Numbered from the stretch's first letter, positions 48,125-56,624 are shown. The stretch: 56,715 bases of DNA from Schleiferiaceae bacterium (GCA_018402665.1 JAGYIN010000012.1:1-56715), one strand, 5' to 3'. Numbers and translations: made by a program. The notes: generated by a model from the letters alone, not told the origin.

Positions 48125-48844
48125 TTAGTCCTCAAAAGAATATTCAAAAGCAGCAACATCCTCCTTATACAACTTCTCAACTGCAGCGATCAATTCTGGC
48201 GTATAATAGGCACGGTAATTTTTCGCTTTAATTTTATCACCAGCCTTAAAGACTAACGCTGGCCAAGTTTCCGGACGTTTAATAAAACGGTTACCAAACT
48301 TTTTTAGCGAACGGACGCCGCCTTTAGCTGCACTCTTGTTTTTATGTGGCAGACTTTTCACAGGAAGGCTGAGCGCGGTGCACACCTTCGCAAAATCATC
48401 TTGTAAATGCTCAAATTTGCCGATGAAATCTGCTTTATTTTCCCCGTCTACAAAGAAAAATTCTCGCTGCGGTCCATAAAACCAGCGCTCCTCTTCAATG
48501 AGTTGGGGTAATATAAAATGAACAAATTCTTCAAACGACATGAGGTAATGATGCCCATGAAACTTATAAAACGAAACCGCACGTGACCATGGATTGCGAA
48601 CAAATCCAAACTTAAAATACCGATCAAAATCTTCTTGAGACATAAAATGCTGACCGACATAATCTTCTAAGTGTAAGTGTGCTAGTCGTGGTGGACCAAT
48701 TTTATCCGCTTCATTTGGCGTCAATAACAGCGGCAGTCGTTCCTCCCACTCCAAACCGTGGAGGTCTAGAAAAAATGCCTCGACACTTTGGCCTGCAGCT
48801 TTGGGGACATGTATGAAAAGGGTATTGAACTTATGAGAAATCAT
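48125..48844 (-). CDS. Sulfotransferase family protein
   Basis: A 239-residue sulfotransferase of the Sulfotransfer_2 type, which transfers sulfate from PAPS to a glycan or other acceptor. The 5'-phosphosulfate loop is LFIHVPKAAGQSVEAFF at residues 9-25, and the 3'-phosphate site is FGFVRNPWSRAVSFYKFH. A lysine-rich region (KNKSAAKGGVRSLKKFG) lies in the C-terminal half. No signal peptide; cytosolic. The acceptor is unknown, but cell-surface polysaccharide is plausible given the Kdo operon close by. Start 48844 chosen to fit the family; 48880 would add 12 residues. Confidence 0.85.
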   Translation of the reverse strand: MISHKFNTLFIHVPKAAGQSVEAFFLDLHGLEWEERLPLLLTPNEADKIGPPRLAHLHLEDYVGQHFMSQEDFDRYFKFGFVRNPWSRAVSFYKFHGHHYLMSFEEFVHFILPQLIEEERWFYGPQREFFFVDGENKADFIGKFEHLQDDFAKVCTALSLPVKSLPHKNKSAAKGGVRSLKKFGNRFIKRPETWPALVFKAGDKIKAKNYRAYYTPELIAAVEKLYKEDVAAFEYSFED

Positions 48845-48952
48845 TGTCCCAAAGGTAACGAACCCATCACGGAATGCCAATAAAATAGGGGGAAACCTGA
48901 AAATCAGCGCACCTATGTGTGATTAAAACCGTTGGGCAGAATCACGCAAATG

Positions 48953-50212
48953 CTATTCGTATTTATCAAATATTTTCTCGTAAAACGGCGAGGATAATGA
49001 AGAATCGAACGTAGTTAAGAAAGAGGAATAACTGAGATAGGAAAGTAAAAATCGTTTATCTGTGATCCATGGAGGAAGAAATTTAGGCGGTGCTACGATG
49101 CCCAATTCTGAAAGCTTTTTAAGTGTCGGTAAATCTGCGATATCTAGTTTTCCAACGAACAGTAAATCCAAATAATCAAACTTTCCTTTAGCAACTGCCA
49201 GGCGTAAGAAATTATGCACATCAGCGAGTCCTTCGAGATAGACTATATCCTTAGTAAACGGCGCTCCCCCGCTGATTACACCTCCTCTGAATACGCGTTT
49301 CGCATTTTGGTACGATTGCTCGGGATGGTCTGTTCGTTCTAAAAAGAATCTGTAAACATCTATAAAATCTGCTCCATCAATGGCATGCTGAATGGCAAGA
49401 ACACGATCAGATAGCCGCCGTAGTCGGTCGAGATCTATGTTCCCAGTAATGAATTCCGCAAATACAGCCAATCCCTCCTGCGTTGCCGTGGTTCCCGCAT
49501 GTCCTTCAACTAGAATTTTCATTGTCGGCTGAAGAAAACCATTAATGGAAGTTGCAACATGGACGTAGGCCTCATGTTGGATCAATTGGTCTACATCTTT
49601 ATCATTGAATTTTGCTGTAGGACGAATAGCGATACGACGCCTTCCTGCAAGCGCATTAGATGCGAGCGTAGCATCCATAACTACCTCAGGAGCAAATTCT
49701 CCAAACATTCCATCAACCGCTTCACGCATTTTCTGAGCCAACACCTCCGCACTAACATTAGGTGCATCTAGTGCTCCCAAATCCTCCTTCTTGACCCGAA
49801 TAAATAAACGATCAAAATGGTCAGCGAGGTCATAAATGGTTGAACTCCCGTTTTGAAGTTCATTTTTTGGAACCCCATACAAATCCTTTGAATGTTCAAA
49901 GAATTCAGATGTTCCGCGTGTAGCTAATAAATGGGCACTACTCTCCAGTTTATCAGCAATACGACCAGCATACTTCTTAATATGTGGTACTTCAGCGATA
50001 AGCTTGCGAATGGATTTGATACGTGCCAGCACTGGTGCTGCATCATATTTTGGATATTCTACAAAAGGTAAACGCTGTGCATTGTGACGAAAGAACTCCT
50101 GTTGAATCTTATCATCCCATGCAATATTGCGAAGGATTTTAACGTCTTCACTAATGGCTAAGAGCGCATCATTTACAGCTAAAATTTTTTGAATAGCAAC
50201 CTCGTTGGTCAT
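48953..50212 (-). CDS. QEGLA-motif / DUF1704 metallopeptidase-like protein
   Basis: A 419-residue cytosolic protein of the DUF1704 family, which includes the animal tubulin tyrosine carboxypeptidase MATCAP. The zinc motif HEAYVH is at 213-218, of the HExxxH type, and the family motif TQEGLAVFAEF follows at 244, with Glu246 a likely third ligand. The bacterial substrates are unknown; NCBI describes the group as modulating flavohaemoglobin expression. The gene is between kdsB and the sulfotransferase gene, same strand, with 67 bp to kdsB. Its C-terminal end is not conserved to my eye. Confidence 0.85.
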   Translation of the reverse strand: MTNEVAIQKILAVNDALLAISEDVKILRNIAWDDKIQQEFFRHNAQRLPFVEYPKYDAAPVLARIKSIRKLIAEVPHIKKYAGRIADKLESSAHLLATRGTSEFFEHSKDLYGVPKNELQNGSSTIYDLADHFDRLFIRVKKEDLGALDAPNVSAEVLAQKMREAVDGMFGEFAPEVVMDATLASNALAGRRRIAIRPTAKFNDKDVDQLIQHEAYVHVATSINGFLQPTMKILVEGHAGTTATQEGLAVFAEFITGNIDLDRLRRLSDRVLAIQHAIDGADFIDVYRFFLERTDHPEQSYQNAKRVFRGGVISGGAPFTKDIVYLEGLADVHNFLRLAVAKGKFDYLDLLFVGKLDIADLPTLKKLSELGIVAPPKFLPPWITDKRFLLSYLSYSSFLTTFDSSLSSPFYEKIFDKYE

Positions 50213-50279
50213 GTAAATACCCGAATAAAATGGGCCGATCGAAAGTAAGAAAAAGGTAGATTGGTTGCGTGTAAACCGA

Positions 50280-50996
50280 TTACAATAATCCCAGACTTTG
50301 AGCCAAAATTAAGTCCTCGGGTGTGTTGACTTCCGGAACAGCGTGTGGGACCATCGCGACATCTATTTTATAGCCATTATGAATAAAATCTAACTGTTCA
50401 AGCGATTCTTGTAGCGCCAATTCTGAACGAAAATCGCCTTCATAGTCAGTGGCAAAGGATCTCTTGTAGGCATATAGCCCCAAATGGCAGAGCTTACTTT
50501 TCGCTGGCACCCCAGCAACGGAATACGGGATAGGATACCTACTAAAATAGACTCCTTCGCCCTTCTTATTGCGAATGACCTTTACCGTATGCTCGTCCTT
50601 CTCCCCTAATTCTTCATAAGCGACGGTCGCGACGGGATTCGAATCCACCGTCTCTACTACTGTTTTAAGATAGGATAACGGAAGAAAGGGTTGATCCGCT
50701 TGTAGATTCACTACAATGTCCCAATCACCTTTAACAGTTTTGGCGGCTTCAAAGACACGAGCACTGCCACAAGGATGCTCAAAGGAAGTGGGTATAGCAG
50801 CTATTCCACGCTGTTCACACAACTCAAGAATTTCAGGATTCGGTGTAGCAACAAAGACATTCAAAAAGACACCAGAGCGTTGCGCGATATGATACACACG
50901 TTCAAACATGAGCATGCCTTGAATGTCCGTAAGTATTTTATTAGGAAATCGCGTCGATTCTAGGCGAGCGGGAATGATACAGATTGCTTTAGCCAT
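50280..50996 (-). CDS. kdsB: CMP-Kdo synthetase
   Basis: A 238-residue 3-deoxy-manno-octulosonate cytidylyltransferase that activates Kdo for transfer to lipid A. The N-terminal nucleotide loop is CIIPARLESTRFPNKIL. Other family segments are PCGSARVFEAA, VVNLQADQPFL, VYFSRYPIPY, HLGLYAYKR and VNTPEDL. It is the last gene of the kds operon and overlaps kdsD by 8 bp. Confidence 0.96.
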   Translation of the reverse strand: MAKAICIIPARLESTRFPNKILTDIQGMLMFERVYHIAQRSGVFLNVFVATPNPEILELCEQRGIAAIPTSFEHPCGSARVFEAAKTVKGDWDIVVNLQADQPFLPLSYLKTVVETVDSNPVATVAYEELGEKDEHTVKVIRNKKGEGVYFSRYPIPYSVAGVPAKSKLCHLGLYAYKRSFATDYEGDFRSELALQESLEQLDFIHNGYKIDVAMVPHAVPEVNTPEDLILAQSLGLL

Positions 50997-51921
50997 GGAT
51001 GTCGTAGAATTGGACCACTCCTTTTAATTGTTGCGATGAACCCACCAGCACCGTCACTATTTTCTTTTCACGGAACAAACGATCCATCTCGCTTAACCCC
51101 ATATTTTCATCAATAAAAATTGGAGTTTTAGAACCCAAATCACGTGCGAACAACGCATGATGATTTTCAGTCGTAGCCATTGCACGGCGGATATCTCCAT
51201 CGGTAATAACGCCTTGAATATTCGTTGAAGTACCTACTCCTACAAGTCCTAAACGCCCCTCAGAAATACGCAACAATACTTCGTTTAAATTTGCCTCCGG
51301 CGCCACGAGCGGCACGTCAGTTTGCATCACATCTTTCGCTTTGGTCAAAAGACTACGGCCCAAAGCCCCACCCGGGTGGAATTGGGCAAAATCGTCTTTA
51401 GAGAATTTCTTCAATTCCATCAATGCCGCACAAATGGCATCGCCCATAACTAGCGCTGCGGTAGTACTCGTGGTTGGCGCTAAATTTAAAGGACAGACTT
51501 CTTTATCTACTTTACATTCCAAATGAACCGTCGCAAAACTTGCGAGCGAACTGTTATTTGAATGTGATACCCCTATGACTTTTTTACTCCGACTGTATTT
51601 CAAAAGGTTCAGAAGTTCAGGCGTTTCTCCTGAGTTCGACAAAGCGAAGAGCACATCATTTGCTTCGATCATACCTAAATCGCCATGGTAAGCATCACCG
51701 GGATGCACGAAAAACGACGGCACTCCTGTACTGGAAAATGTCGCGGCAAGCTTTCGTGCAATAATTCCACTCTTCCCCATTCCAGTAAAGACCAATTTTC
51801 CGGACATACCGAGAATGAGCTCAACTGCCCTTTGATAGTCATTTGAATCCCTATGCGCTAAATCTAAAAGCGAATTTGCTTGGGCCTCAATGGACCGTAT
51901 GATGAGTGCATTAATTTCCAT
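50989..51921 (-). CDS. kdsD: Arabinose-5-phosphate isomerase
   Basis: A 310-residue enzyme that converts ribulose-5-P to arabinose-5-P, the first committed sugar of the Kdo pathway. The SIS domain (about 25-180) has VFTGMGKSGIIARKLAATFSS-type sequence and HPGDAYHGDLGMI. Two CBS domains follow (about 200-310: VMQTDVPLVAPEANLNEVL and a second at the end). It overlaps kdsC upstream by 11 bp and kdsB downstream by 8 bp. Confidence 0.96.
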   Translation of the reverse strand: MEINALIIRSIEAQANSLLDLAHRDSNDYQRAVELILGMSGKLVFTGMGKSGIIARKLAATFSSTGVPSFFVHPGDAYHGDLGMIEANDVLFALSNSGETPELLNLLKYSRSKKVIGVSHSNNSSLASFATVHLECKVDKEVCPLNLAPTTSTTAALVMGDAICAALMELKKFSKDDFAQFHPGGALGRSLLTKAKDVMQTDVPLVAPEANLNEVLLRISEGRLGLVGVGTSTNIQGVITDGDIRRAMATTENHHALFARDLGSKTPIFIDENMGLSEMDRLFREKKIVTVLVGSSQQLKGVVQFYDIHG

Positions 51922-52369
51922 GTATGCGTTTTAATACTTCTTTAAATACGCCTGCACCGCCCTTAGTTTTGAGCTGAACATCGCAAATTTCGAGCAAGTC
52001 CTGCGCTGCATCATTCACGGCGTATAAATGGCCACACTCTGAACGCACCACGCAGTCGTTGGTATCGTCTCCTACGAACAGGGTTTCATGTACCGCGACG
52101 CCATATTGTTCGCGTAAAGCAGCCACAGCTTTGGCCTTATCGCTAATATTCATTTGACAAAAATCCAGGCCTAATTCTTCTACACGTCGCAGTAAAGCTG
52201 CGGAGCCACGGCCGCTAACCACACCAAATTTAGCGCCTTCCGACATGAGCGCTTTAATCGCAGTACCGTCTTTCACATTGAATACTTTAAGCACCTCCCC
52301 TTCGGCCCCGTAATAGAGCTTGCCATCGGTGAGCACACCATCACAATCTGAAATGATCAATCGTATCAT
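51911..52369 (-). CDS. kdsC: Kdo-8-phosphate phosphatase
   Basis: A 152-residue HAD-family phosphatase, C0 cap-less and short as usual for KdsC. Motif I is ISDCDGVLTDGKLYYG with the nucleophile Asp and acid/base Asp two residues on. Motif II is VVSGRGSAAL, and motif III/IV is FVGDDTNDCVV. It removes phosphate from Kdo-8-P. It overlaps kdsA by 4 bp and kdsD by 11 bp. Confidence 0.95.
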   Translation of the reverse strand: MIRLIISDCDGVLTDGKLYYGAEGEVLKVFNVKDGTAIKALMSEGAKFGVVSGRGSAALLRRVEELGLDFCQMNISDKAKAVAALREQYGVAVHETLFVGDDTNDCVVRSECGHLYAVNDAAQDLLEICDVQLKTKGGAGVFKEVLKRIHGN

Positions 52370-53112
52370 AGCAAGTCTTTAATCAAAGCTTCAAGATCAC
52401 TGAGCTTAAGCATATTGGGTCCGTCCGACAATCCTTGATCTGGATTTGGATGGGTTTCAATGAAGAAGGCATTCGCCCCCCAAAGTTTAGCAGTTTTGGC
52501 GAAGAATGGTACATATGCGCGGTTGCCCCCAGTGGTCCCATCATTACTCTGCGTCTCTTGCGCACTGTGTGTACAGTCCATGACCACATGATCGGTTAAT
52601 GCCGCAAGTTTCTGGATATTTCTAAAATCTACGACCAATTCACTCGGTCCAAACAAGGTGCCACGCTCCGTCAACCAAACCTGCTCATTGCCTGTGGACT
52701 TCACCTTATCTAAAGCGAATTGCATTTTCTCGGCATTCAGGAATTGGGCTTTTTTAATATTTACAATCTTCCCGGTTTTCCCCGCTTCAATCAACATGTC
52801 TGTCTGACGGCATAGGAAGGCGGGAATTTGTACCATATCCACGCGGTGACCGTATCCAGCAATCTGTTCTGGCGTATGAAAGTCAGTGGTAATGGGTAAA
52901 CCAAACTCTTCACGAACAGCTTCAAGCATGGCAATGCCCTTTTCTATCCCGGGACCGCGGAAGCTACTCAAGCTTGTACGATTCGCCTTATCAAAGCTCG
53001 CTTTGAAGTAAATCTCTACGTTGAGTTCTCTTTTAATACGAGCCAATTCCCCTGCGACTTCTCGCAACAGCTCAGGGCTCTCAATCACACAGGGTCCAGC
53101 AATGATAGTCAT
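52366..53112 (-). CDS. kdsA: Kdo-8-phosphate synthase
   Basis: A 248-residue aldolase that joins PEP and arabinose-5-P. Key segments are IAGPCVIES at the N-terminus, FKASFDKANRTSLSSFRGPG, ITTDFHTPEQ, IPAFLCRQTD, LTERGTLFGPSELVVDFRN and MDCTHSAQ. The cysteine in GPCVIES is at the position of the metal-binding cysteine of the Aquifex enzyme, where E. coli has asparagine, so this looks like the metal-dependent class. It is the first gene of the operon kdsA-kdsC-kdsD-kdsB. TATACTTG on the minus strand (53142-53135) is a possible -7 box. Confidence 0.95.
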   Translation of the reverse strand: MTIIAGPCVIESPELLREVAGELARIKRELNVEIYFKASFDKANRTSLSSFRGPGIEKGIAMLEAVREEFGLPITTDFHTPEQIAGYGHRVDMVQIPAFLCRQTDMLIEAGKTGKIVNIKKAQFLNAEKMQFALDKVKSTGNEQVWLTERGTLFGPSELVVDFRNIQKLAALTDHVVMDCTHSAQETQSNDGTTGGNRAYVPFFAKTAKLWGANAFFIETHPNPDQGLSDGPNMLKLSDLEALIKDLL

Positions 53113-53324
53113 GTAAGCAATCTTTCGTTGGGTGCAAGTATAAACGTATGCCTGCGGTATTACGTATCAAAAGTAGGGAAAGATGCGTGAACGCTTATAC
53201 CGTGTAGAATTTCTATTTATTAGCGTCGGACAGAAAACTCCTTAGATAGGCTTTAACTTTTTAAACACGAAGTTGTGCCGCGTAAAGTATGGAGGAAAGG
53301 CCTTGGGCTATTTCGAATGTATCC
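53113..53324. other. Intergenic stretch between kdsA and the PLDc_N gene
   Basis: I see no coding sequence, RNA gene or strong hairpin here. It holds the likely kdsA promoter near its left end and the 3' flank of the small PLDc_N gene. GGCACAAC occurs on the minus strand but no attC-like hairpin follows. Confidence 0.5.
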
Positions 53325-53516
53325 CTACTCATTTCTCTTTAGAGGTGCGAGAAGCAAATAGAAAATCCAGGCGAACCAGGAGATGAACAAAACAGCTAGA
53401 ATCCAGGCCAGCTTTTCATTGCCTGAGGTTTTCCTTGAAGACAAGATCGAGAGAATGGGCAAGAACCAAATAAAAATAATGATGCCTAAAAGGAGAAGAG
53501 CGGTCAAGAGTTCCAT
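53325..53516 (-). CDS. Small PLDc_N-type membrane protein
   Basis: A 63-residue protein with two hydrophobic helices (about 2-26 and 35-57) and the pattern of the phospholipase D nuclease N-terminal (PLDc_N) domain: LPILSILSSRKTSGNEKLAWILAVLFISWFAWIFYLLLAP-type layout with a basic and polar turn between the helices. It may be an antitoxin, immunity or stress protein; stand-alone PLDc_N proteins have no settled role. Its ATG lies 16 bp from the end of the first attC-like hairpin, as expected for an integron cassette gene, so it might be the next cassette. Confidence 0.72.
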   Translation of the reverse strand: MELLTALLLLGIIIFIWFLPILSILSSRKTSGNEKLAWILAVLFISWFAWIFYLLLAPLKRNE

Positions 53517-53532
53517 ACCCGGGGTTTATGCT

Positions 53533-53645
53533 GGACAACGGCCCGTATATGACTTCGTGTCCCGCGGCCGTGTGTTTTGGTTTAGCTTGTAAAAGGTAAC
53601 CAAAAGACCAACGCGGAAAGACATGAATCATATGCGTTGTTGGCA
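53533..53645 (-). repeat. attC-like site 1 (long imperfect hairpin)
   Basis: A 113-bp imperfect palindrome. Read on the minus strand it opens with TGCCAAC and closes with GTTGTCC. The long arms pair through segments such as CATATGATTCATGTC with GACTTCGTGTC..., and through the inner stem CTTTTGGTT / AACCAAAA. An asymmetric GGGCC next to the closing GTT has no partner, like the unpaired spacer of attC sites. The outer heptamers of this one hairpin are not complementary to each other, but TGCCAAC is complementary to the closing heptamer of site 2. Confidence 0.75.
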
Positions 53646-53761
53646 AGCGTTTACCCAGGAGAGCAAATTCACCGAAGTGTTGGATTAGTTTGAGTTATGC
53701 GAGTTCTGGTTAAATATAGGTTTACTCGAACGTTGTATTATTGAAAGAATATCAGAGACAT
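53646..53761. other. Non-coding stretch inside the first cassette-like unit
   Basis: This 116-bp AT-rich stretch lies between hairpin site 1 and the 3' end of the lipoprotein-protease gene. I see no gene, terminator or repeat in it beyond the AGCG base context that extends the site 1 boundary. Confidence 0.5.
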
Positions 53762-55405
53762 TTATTTGAATATTAAACCCAAGTATTCGGCAATACGATA
53801 TGCAGGAATTGCAAAACCGATGCCTTCTACATTGTTTCCTACAAGTTTGCCTGTAACGACGCCTTTTAGGCTGCCATCTTCCGTAAGAAGTGGGCCGCCA
53901 CTATTACCTGAGTTTACAGCCATACTTAACTGAAGCAGCTCATAAATTCCTGCCGATCTAAAGCCGGAGACTGTTCCAGATGAAAATGATTGTGATAAGG
54001 ATTCAGACATTGGCGTACCTATAGCTACTACATTGTCCATGAGTTTGGCATTCGGGCCGACAGGCAGAACGAAGCTGGATTCAAATACTTTATCAATTTT
54101 TAAAAGAGCTAGGTCATGATCTTTGCTGGCTTTTATAAAACGAGCAGGCCATGTGGCACCCGAGTTATCAATGATCATTATGTCCATTGGTTTTTGAGGG
54201 TTAGTTCCAGAAATCACATGGTAATTTGTGATTATATAACCATCTTCAGAAACAGAGAAGCCGCTACCGTGACCCTTCTTAGTCCTAACAATGACCGTTG
54301 CTCTCATCGCATCCGCGCCATTTTGAACGGCCCTTAAGGGGAGTGCTATAGTAGTTGGACTTGTTTGAGTTGGTGTGTCGTTAATTTTTAATAGGTCTTG
54401 GAATGACTCACTTTCATAAACGGCCATATAACCCTTAACAATGGCATCGGAATCCATGCGATTGCGGTCTTTAGTAAATCCATTGAATTTTTCTTTGCCA
54501 TCATACGAGTAGTTTTTTCTAAGTGATGAGGAGTATGATGAAGTAATTATGGTATCTAGAATTTCACCGTAGATATTCTTGATTTTCCATTCAATCATTA
54601 ATCTTTTGTTCACGTAGTCGTCTTGCAATGAGTTACGCTTCGATAAAGCCAATTCAAATTTCTGATTTCGAAGTAAAGTTGTTTCAACGTATAATGTATT
54701 TGAATAATCTTTGAACACTGCGCTCGAGTCAACGAACCCCCCATTCCTTAGTATTTTTAAGAGTTCTTCGTTAGGAGGTGACGATAATTTGGACTTTTTT
54801 GAACGCACTTCTAAAAGACTCTCTTTGAGAAATTTCTCGCTGGCACTTTCACCATTCCCTCTATTATGCTTACGCTGTGCTCTGTCCATCGCATAGTCAA
54901 GGTCGTGATGATAAAAGCCATTAACTTCAATCGGTAGAATTGCCGAATCGGCGTATCGCATGCGCTCTAGTTGGATAAACTTTAGTGAAGAATCTCGCAC
55001 AGGAATATGAATAGGATGTTGGTCTAATCTGAATTTGGCCTTGTAACGATAGCCGCGATTAGACCAAGAATCTACCACCCATCCGGCGCCGAAGGTCAAA
55101 ATATTTGGAATTTGCGTTATATAGAATATACCCGATCTATTTCCGGAAGTAACTATATCTGAATGTATTGGTAAATAGTCTTTACCATAATCTAAGGATA
55201 AGGATTGTACACCACCTCTAAAAAGACTGACGCGAACCGAATCCGATGAGTTGCTCACGACATAATCATTGATACTGATTTTAGGCGACATTTCATGTGT
55301 CACAATGTCTACATTTTGTCGTTTAGACATAGTGATGGTTGCACAGCTTTGTGTCAATATACCTATAGCAATGGTAATCAGTATTTTGATAGGTTTCAGG
55401 CTCAT
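53762..55405 (-). CDS. Lipoprotein with C-terminal trypsin-like serine protease domain
   Basis: A protein of 547 residues from the start MSLKPIKILITIAIGILTQSC; an upstream start at 55468 would add 21 residues and put the signal sequence too far in. The cysteine after ILTQS suggests a lipoprotein, though the lipobox is imperfect. Residues about 20-110 resemble small Bacteroidota envelope lipoproteins (CATITMSK..., TFGAGWVVDSW). The middle is charged and not recognised. Residues about 365-547 form a trypsin-like domain: His in YIITNYHVISG, Asp in DHDLALLKID, Ser in VNSGNSGGPLL. The triad is complete, so an active envelope protease is expected. It is the single gene between two attC-like hairpins. 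Confidence 0.85.
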   Translation of the reverse strand: MSLKPIKILITIAIGILTQSCATITMSKRQNVDIVTHEMSPKISINDYVVSNSSDSVRVSLFRGGVQSLSLDYGKDYLPIHSDIVTSGNRSGIFYITQIPNILTFGAGWVVDSWSNRGYRYKAKFRLDQHPIHIPVRDSSLKFIQLERMRYADSAILPIEVNGFYHHDLDYAMDRAQRKHNRGNGESASEKFLKESLLEVRSKKSKLSSPPNEELLKILRNGGFVDSSAVFKDYSNTLYVETTLLRNQKFELALSKRNSLQDDYVNKRLMIEWKIKNIYGEILDTIITSSYSSSLRKNYSYDGKEKFNGFTKDRNRMDSDAIVKGYMAVYESESFQDLLKINDTPTQTSPTTIALPLRAVQNGADAMRATVIVRTKKGHGSGFSVSEDGYIITNYHVISGTNPQKPMDIMIIDNSGATWPARFIKASKDHDLALLKIDKVFESSFVLPVGPNAKLMDNVVAIGTPMSESLSQSFSSGTVSGFRSAGIYELLQLSMAVNSGNSGGPLLTEDGSLKGVVTGKLVGNNVEGIGFAIPAYRIAEYLGLIFK

Positions 55406-55530
55406 GGATTTGTTTGATTTTTGTTGAAAGTTAAAGGTGATTTGGGAATTAGCAATGAAAGCTTTCATTCATTTTGCGGAATCAAGTGAACTATCGATTT
55501 GTTTAAAACAAGCTGTGTGCTTTATATGCT

Positions 55531-55644
55531 TGCCAACGGCCCTGTATTAAGCACGTGGCCGATTGCGTGGTTTTTGGATTAGCTTGCGTTAAAATACAAA
55601 AACCACACAAGCGAGAAGCCATGTGTTTTATACATTGTTATGCC
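55531..55644 (-). repeat. attC-like site 2 (long imperfect hairpin)
   Basis: A 114-bp imperfect palindrome. On the minus strand it opens GGCATAAC and closes GTTGGCA. Arms pair through TGTATAAAACACATGGC with GCCACGTGCTTAATACA, and an inner stem GTGGTTTTTG / CAAAAACCAC, with a 20-nt terminal loop. The unpaired GGGCC beside the closing GTT is shared with site 1. The opening heptamer overlaps the stop codon of the Fic gene. The closing GTTGGCAAGC is complementary over 10 bp to GCTTGCCAAC at site 1. Confidence 0.78.
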
Positions 55645-56624
55645 TCGTTAAGAATGTGATAGGTCGTATTCCGCTTTTCACCAGTCTTGGCCAACAACCC
55701 CTTCTCAACCCCTGTTTTCAGGTCCCTACTGGCCGTAGCTGATGAGATGTCTTTGAACAACTTCATGTAATCCACTCGTGTAAAGTCTCCTGAAAACTGC
55801 TCAATGAAATAACGCAACCTTTCCTCTCGATTTTTGGGCTTCAAACTCTGGTCAAGGAGATTGGCTAGTGCTGCGGAGAGTATTCCTAGCATAAACTCAA
55901 TAAACGCAGTAGAGTTGCCCGCTTTATCGCAAAGCGCCAACACATTATAATAGGCTTCTTGCTGCTGACGGATCAGCGTTTCAAATGGAAGGAAAGAAAA
56001 CAATTCGTGCCATTCCGACAATAACACGGTTTGCCATAGGCGACCTATTCGCCCATTACCATCTACGAAGGGATGAATAAATTCTACCTCGTAATGAAAA
56101 ACGCAACTCTTAATAAGGACAGGATCATCTGATTCTTTTAGATAGGTGAACAATTCTTTCATTAGGTACGGAACGCGATCATGAGGTGGCGCATAATGCT
56201 GAACTTCATTTCCCTTAACGATCCCCACGCCCTCCGTTCTGTATCTTCCGGGATTGCCTATGAGTTTTTGCATGAGAATCCCATGCGCTTTTTGAAATGA
56301 TTTTTCATCTTTACCCTTCCACTGTCCAATCCTACGATAGGCCTCTATAGCGTTTTGAACTTCTAGGATGTCTTTGCTTGGCCCAAGCACGCGCCTCCCC
56401 TCGAGTATTGCCGTAATCTGTGACTCACTTAAGGAGTTACCTTCAATTTGAAGCGAATGGTGAATGGTCTTGACTTGATGCGATTTTCTCAACTCAGGCG
56501 AAGGGCGATCTAGATGAGAGGCTCGTAATGCGCCAATCTTCTCTGATACTTCACTGAGGCCTTTTAAAATGGCGTTGGTTAAATGATAAGGAGGATTCAC
56601 GATACTATCAATTGATACTATCAA
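55638..56624 (-). CDS. Fic-domain protein, class II (self-inhibited)
   Basis: A 328-residue Fic/DOC-family protein that transfers AMP or another nucleotide part to target proteins. The active site HPFVDGNGRIGR (184-195) is complete. The N-terminal inhibitory helix motif SxxxEG is at 57-62 (SLQIEG), which makes it class II. The last 70 residues form a winged-helix-like domain (FTRVDYMKLFKDISSATASRDLKTGVEKGLLAKTG), found in many Fic proteins with possible DNA or partner binding. Its stop codon lies inside the opening heptamer of attC-like site 2. It is the single gene of its cassette-like unit. Confidence 0.93.
   Translation of the reverse strand: MIVSIDSIVNPPYHLTNAILKGLSEVSEKIGALRASHLDRPSPELRKSHQVKTIHHSLQIEGNSLSESQITAILEGRRVLGPSKDILEVQNAIEAYRRIGQWKGKDEKSFQKAHGILMQKLIGNPGRYRTEGVGIVKGNEVQHYAPPHDRVPYLMKELFTYLKESDDPVLIKSCVFHYEVEFIHPFVDGNGRIGRLWQTVLLSEWHELFSFLPFETLIRQQQEAYYNVLALCDKAGNSTAFIEFMLGILSAALANLLDQSLKPKNREERLRYFIEQFSGDFTRVDYMKLFKDISSATASRDLKTGVEKGLLAKTGEKRNTTYHILNEA

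Noticed and set aside
53265..53285. GGCACAAC on the minus strand as a fourth attC boundary after the PLDc_N gene
   Set aside because: It does not match the expected complement of the site 1 closing heptamer (GGACAAC) and no long hairpin follows.
53533..55644. Hairpins as MITEs or remnants of insertion sequences
   Set aside because: No target-site duplications were visible, no transposase remnant is present, and the cross-site complementarity of the end heptamers fits cassette insertion better.
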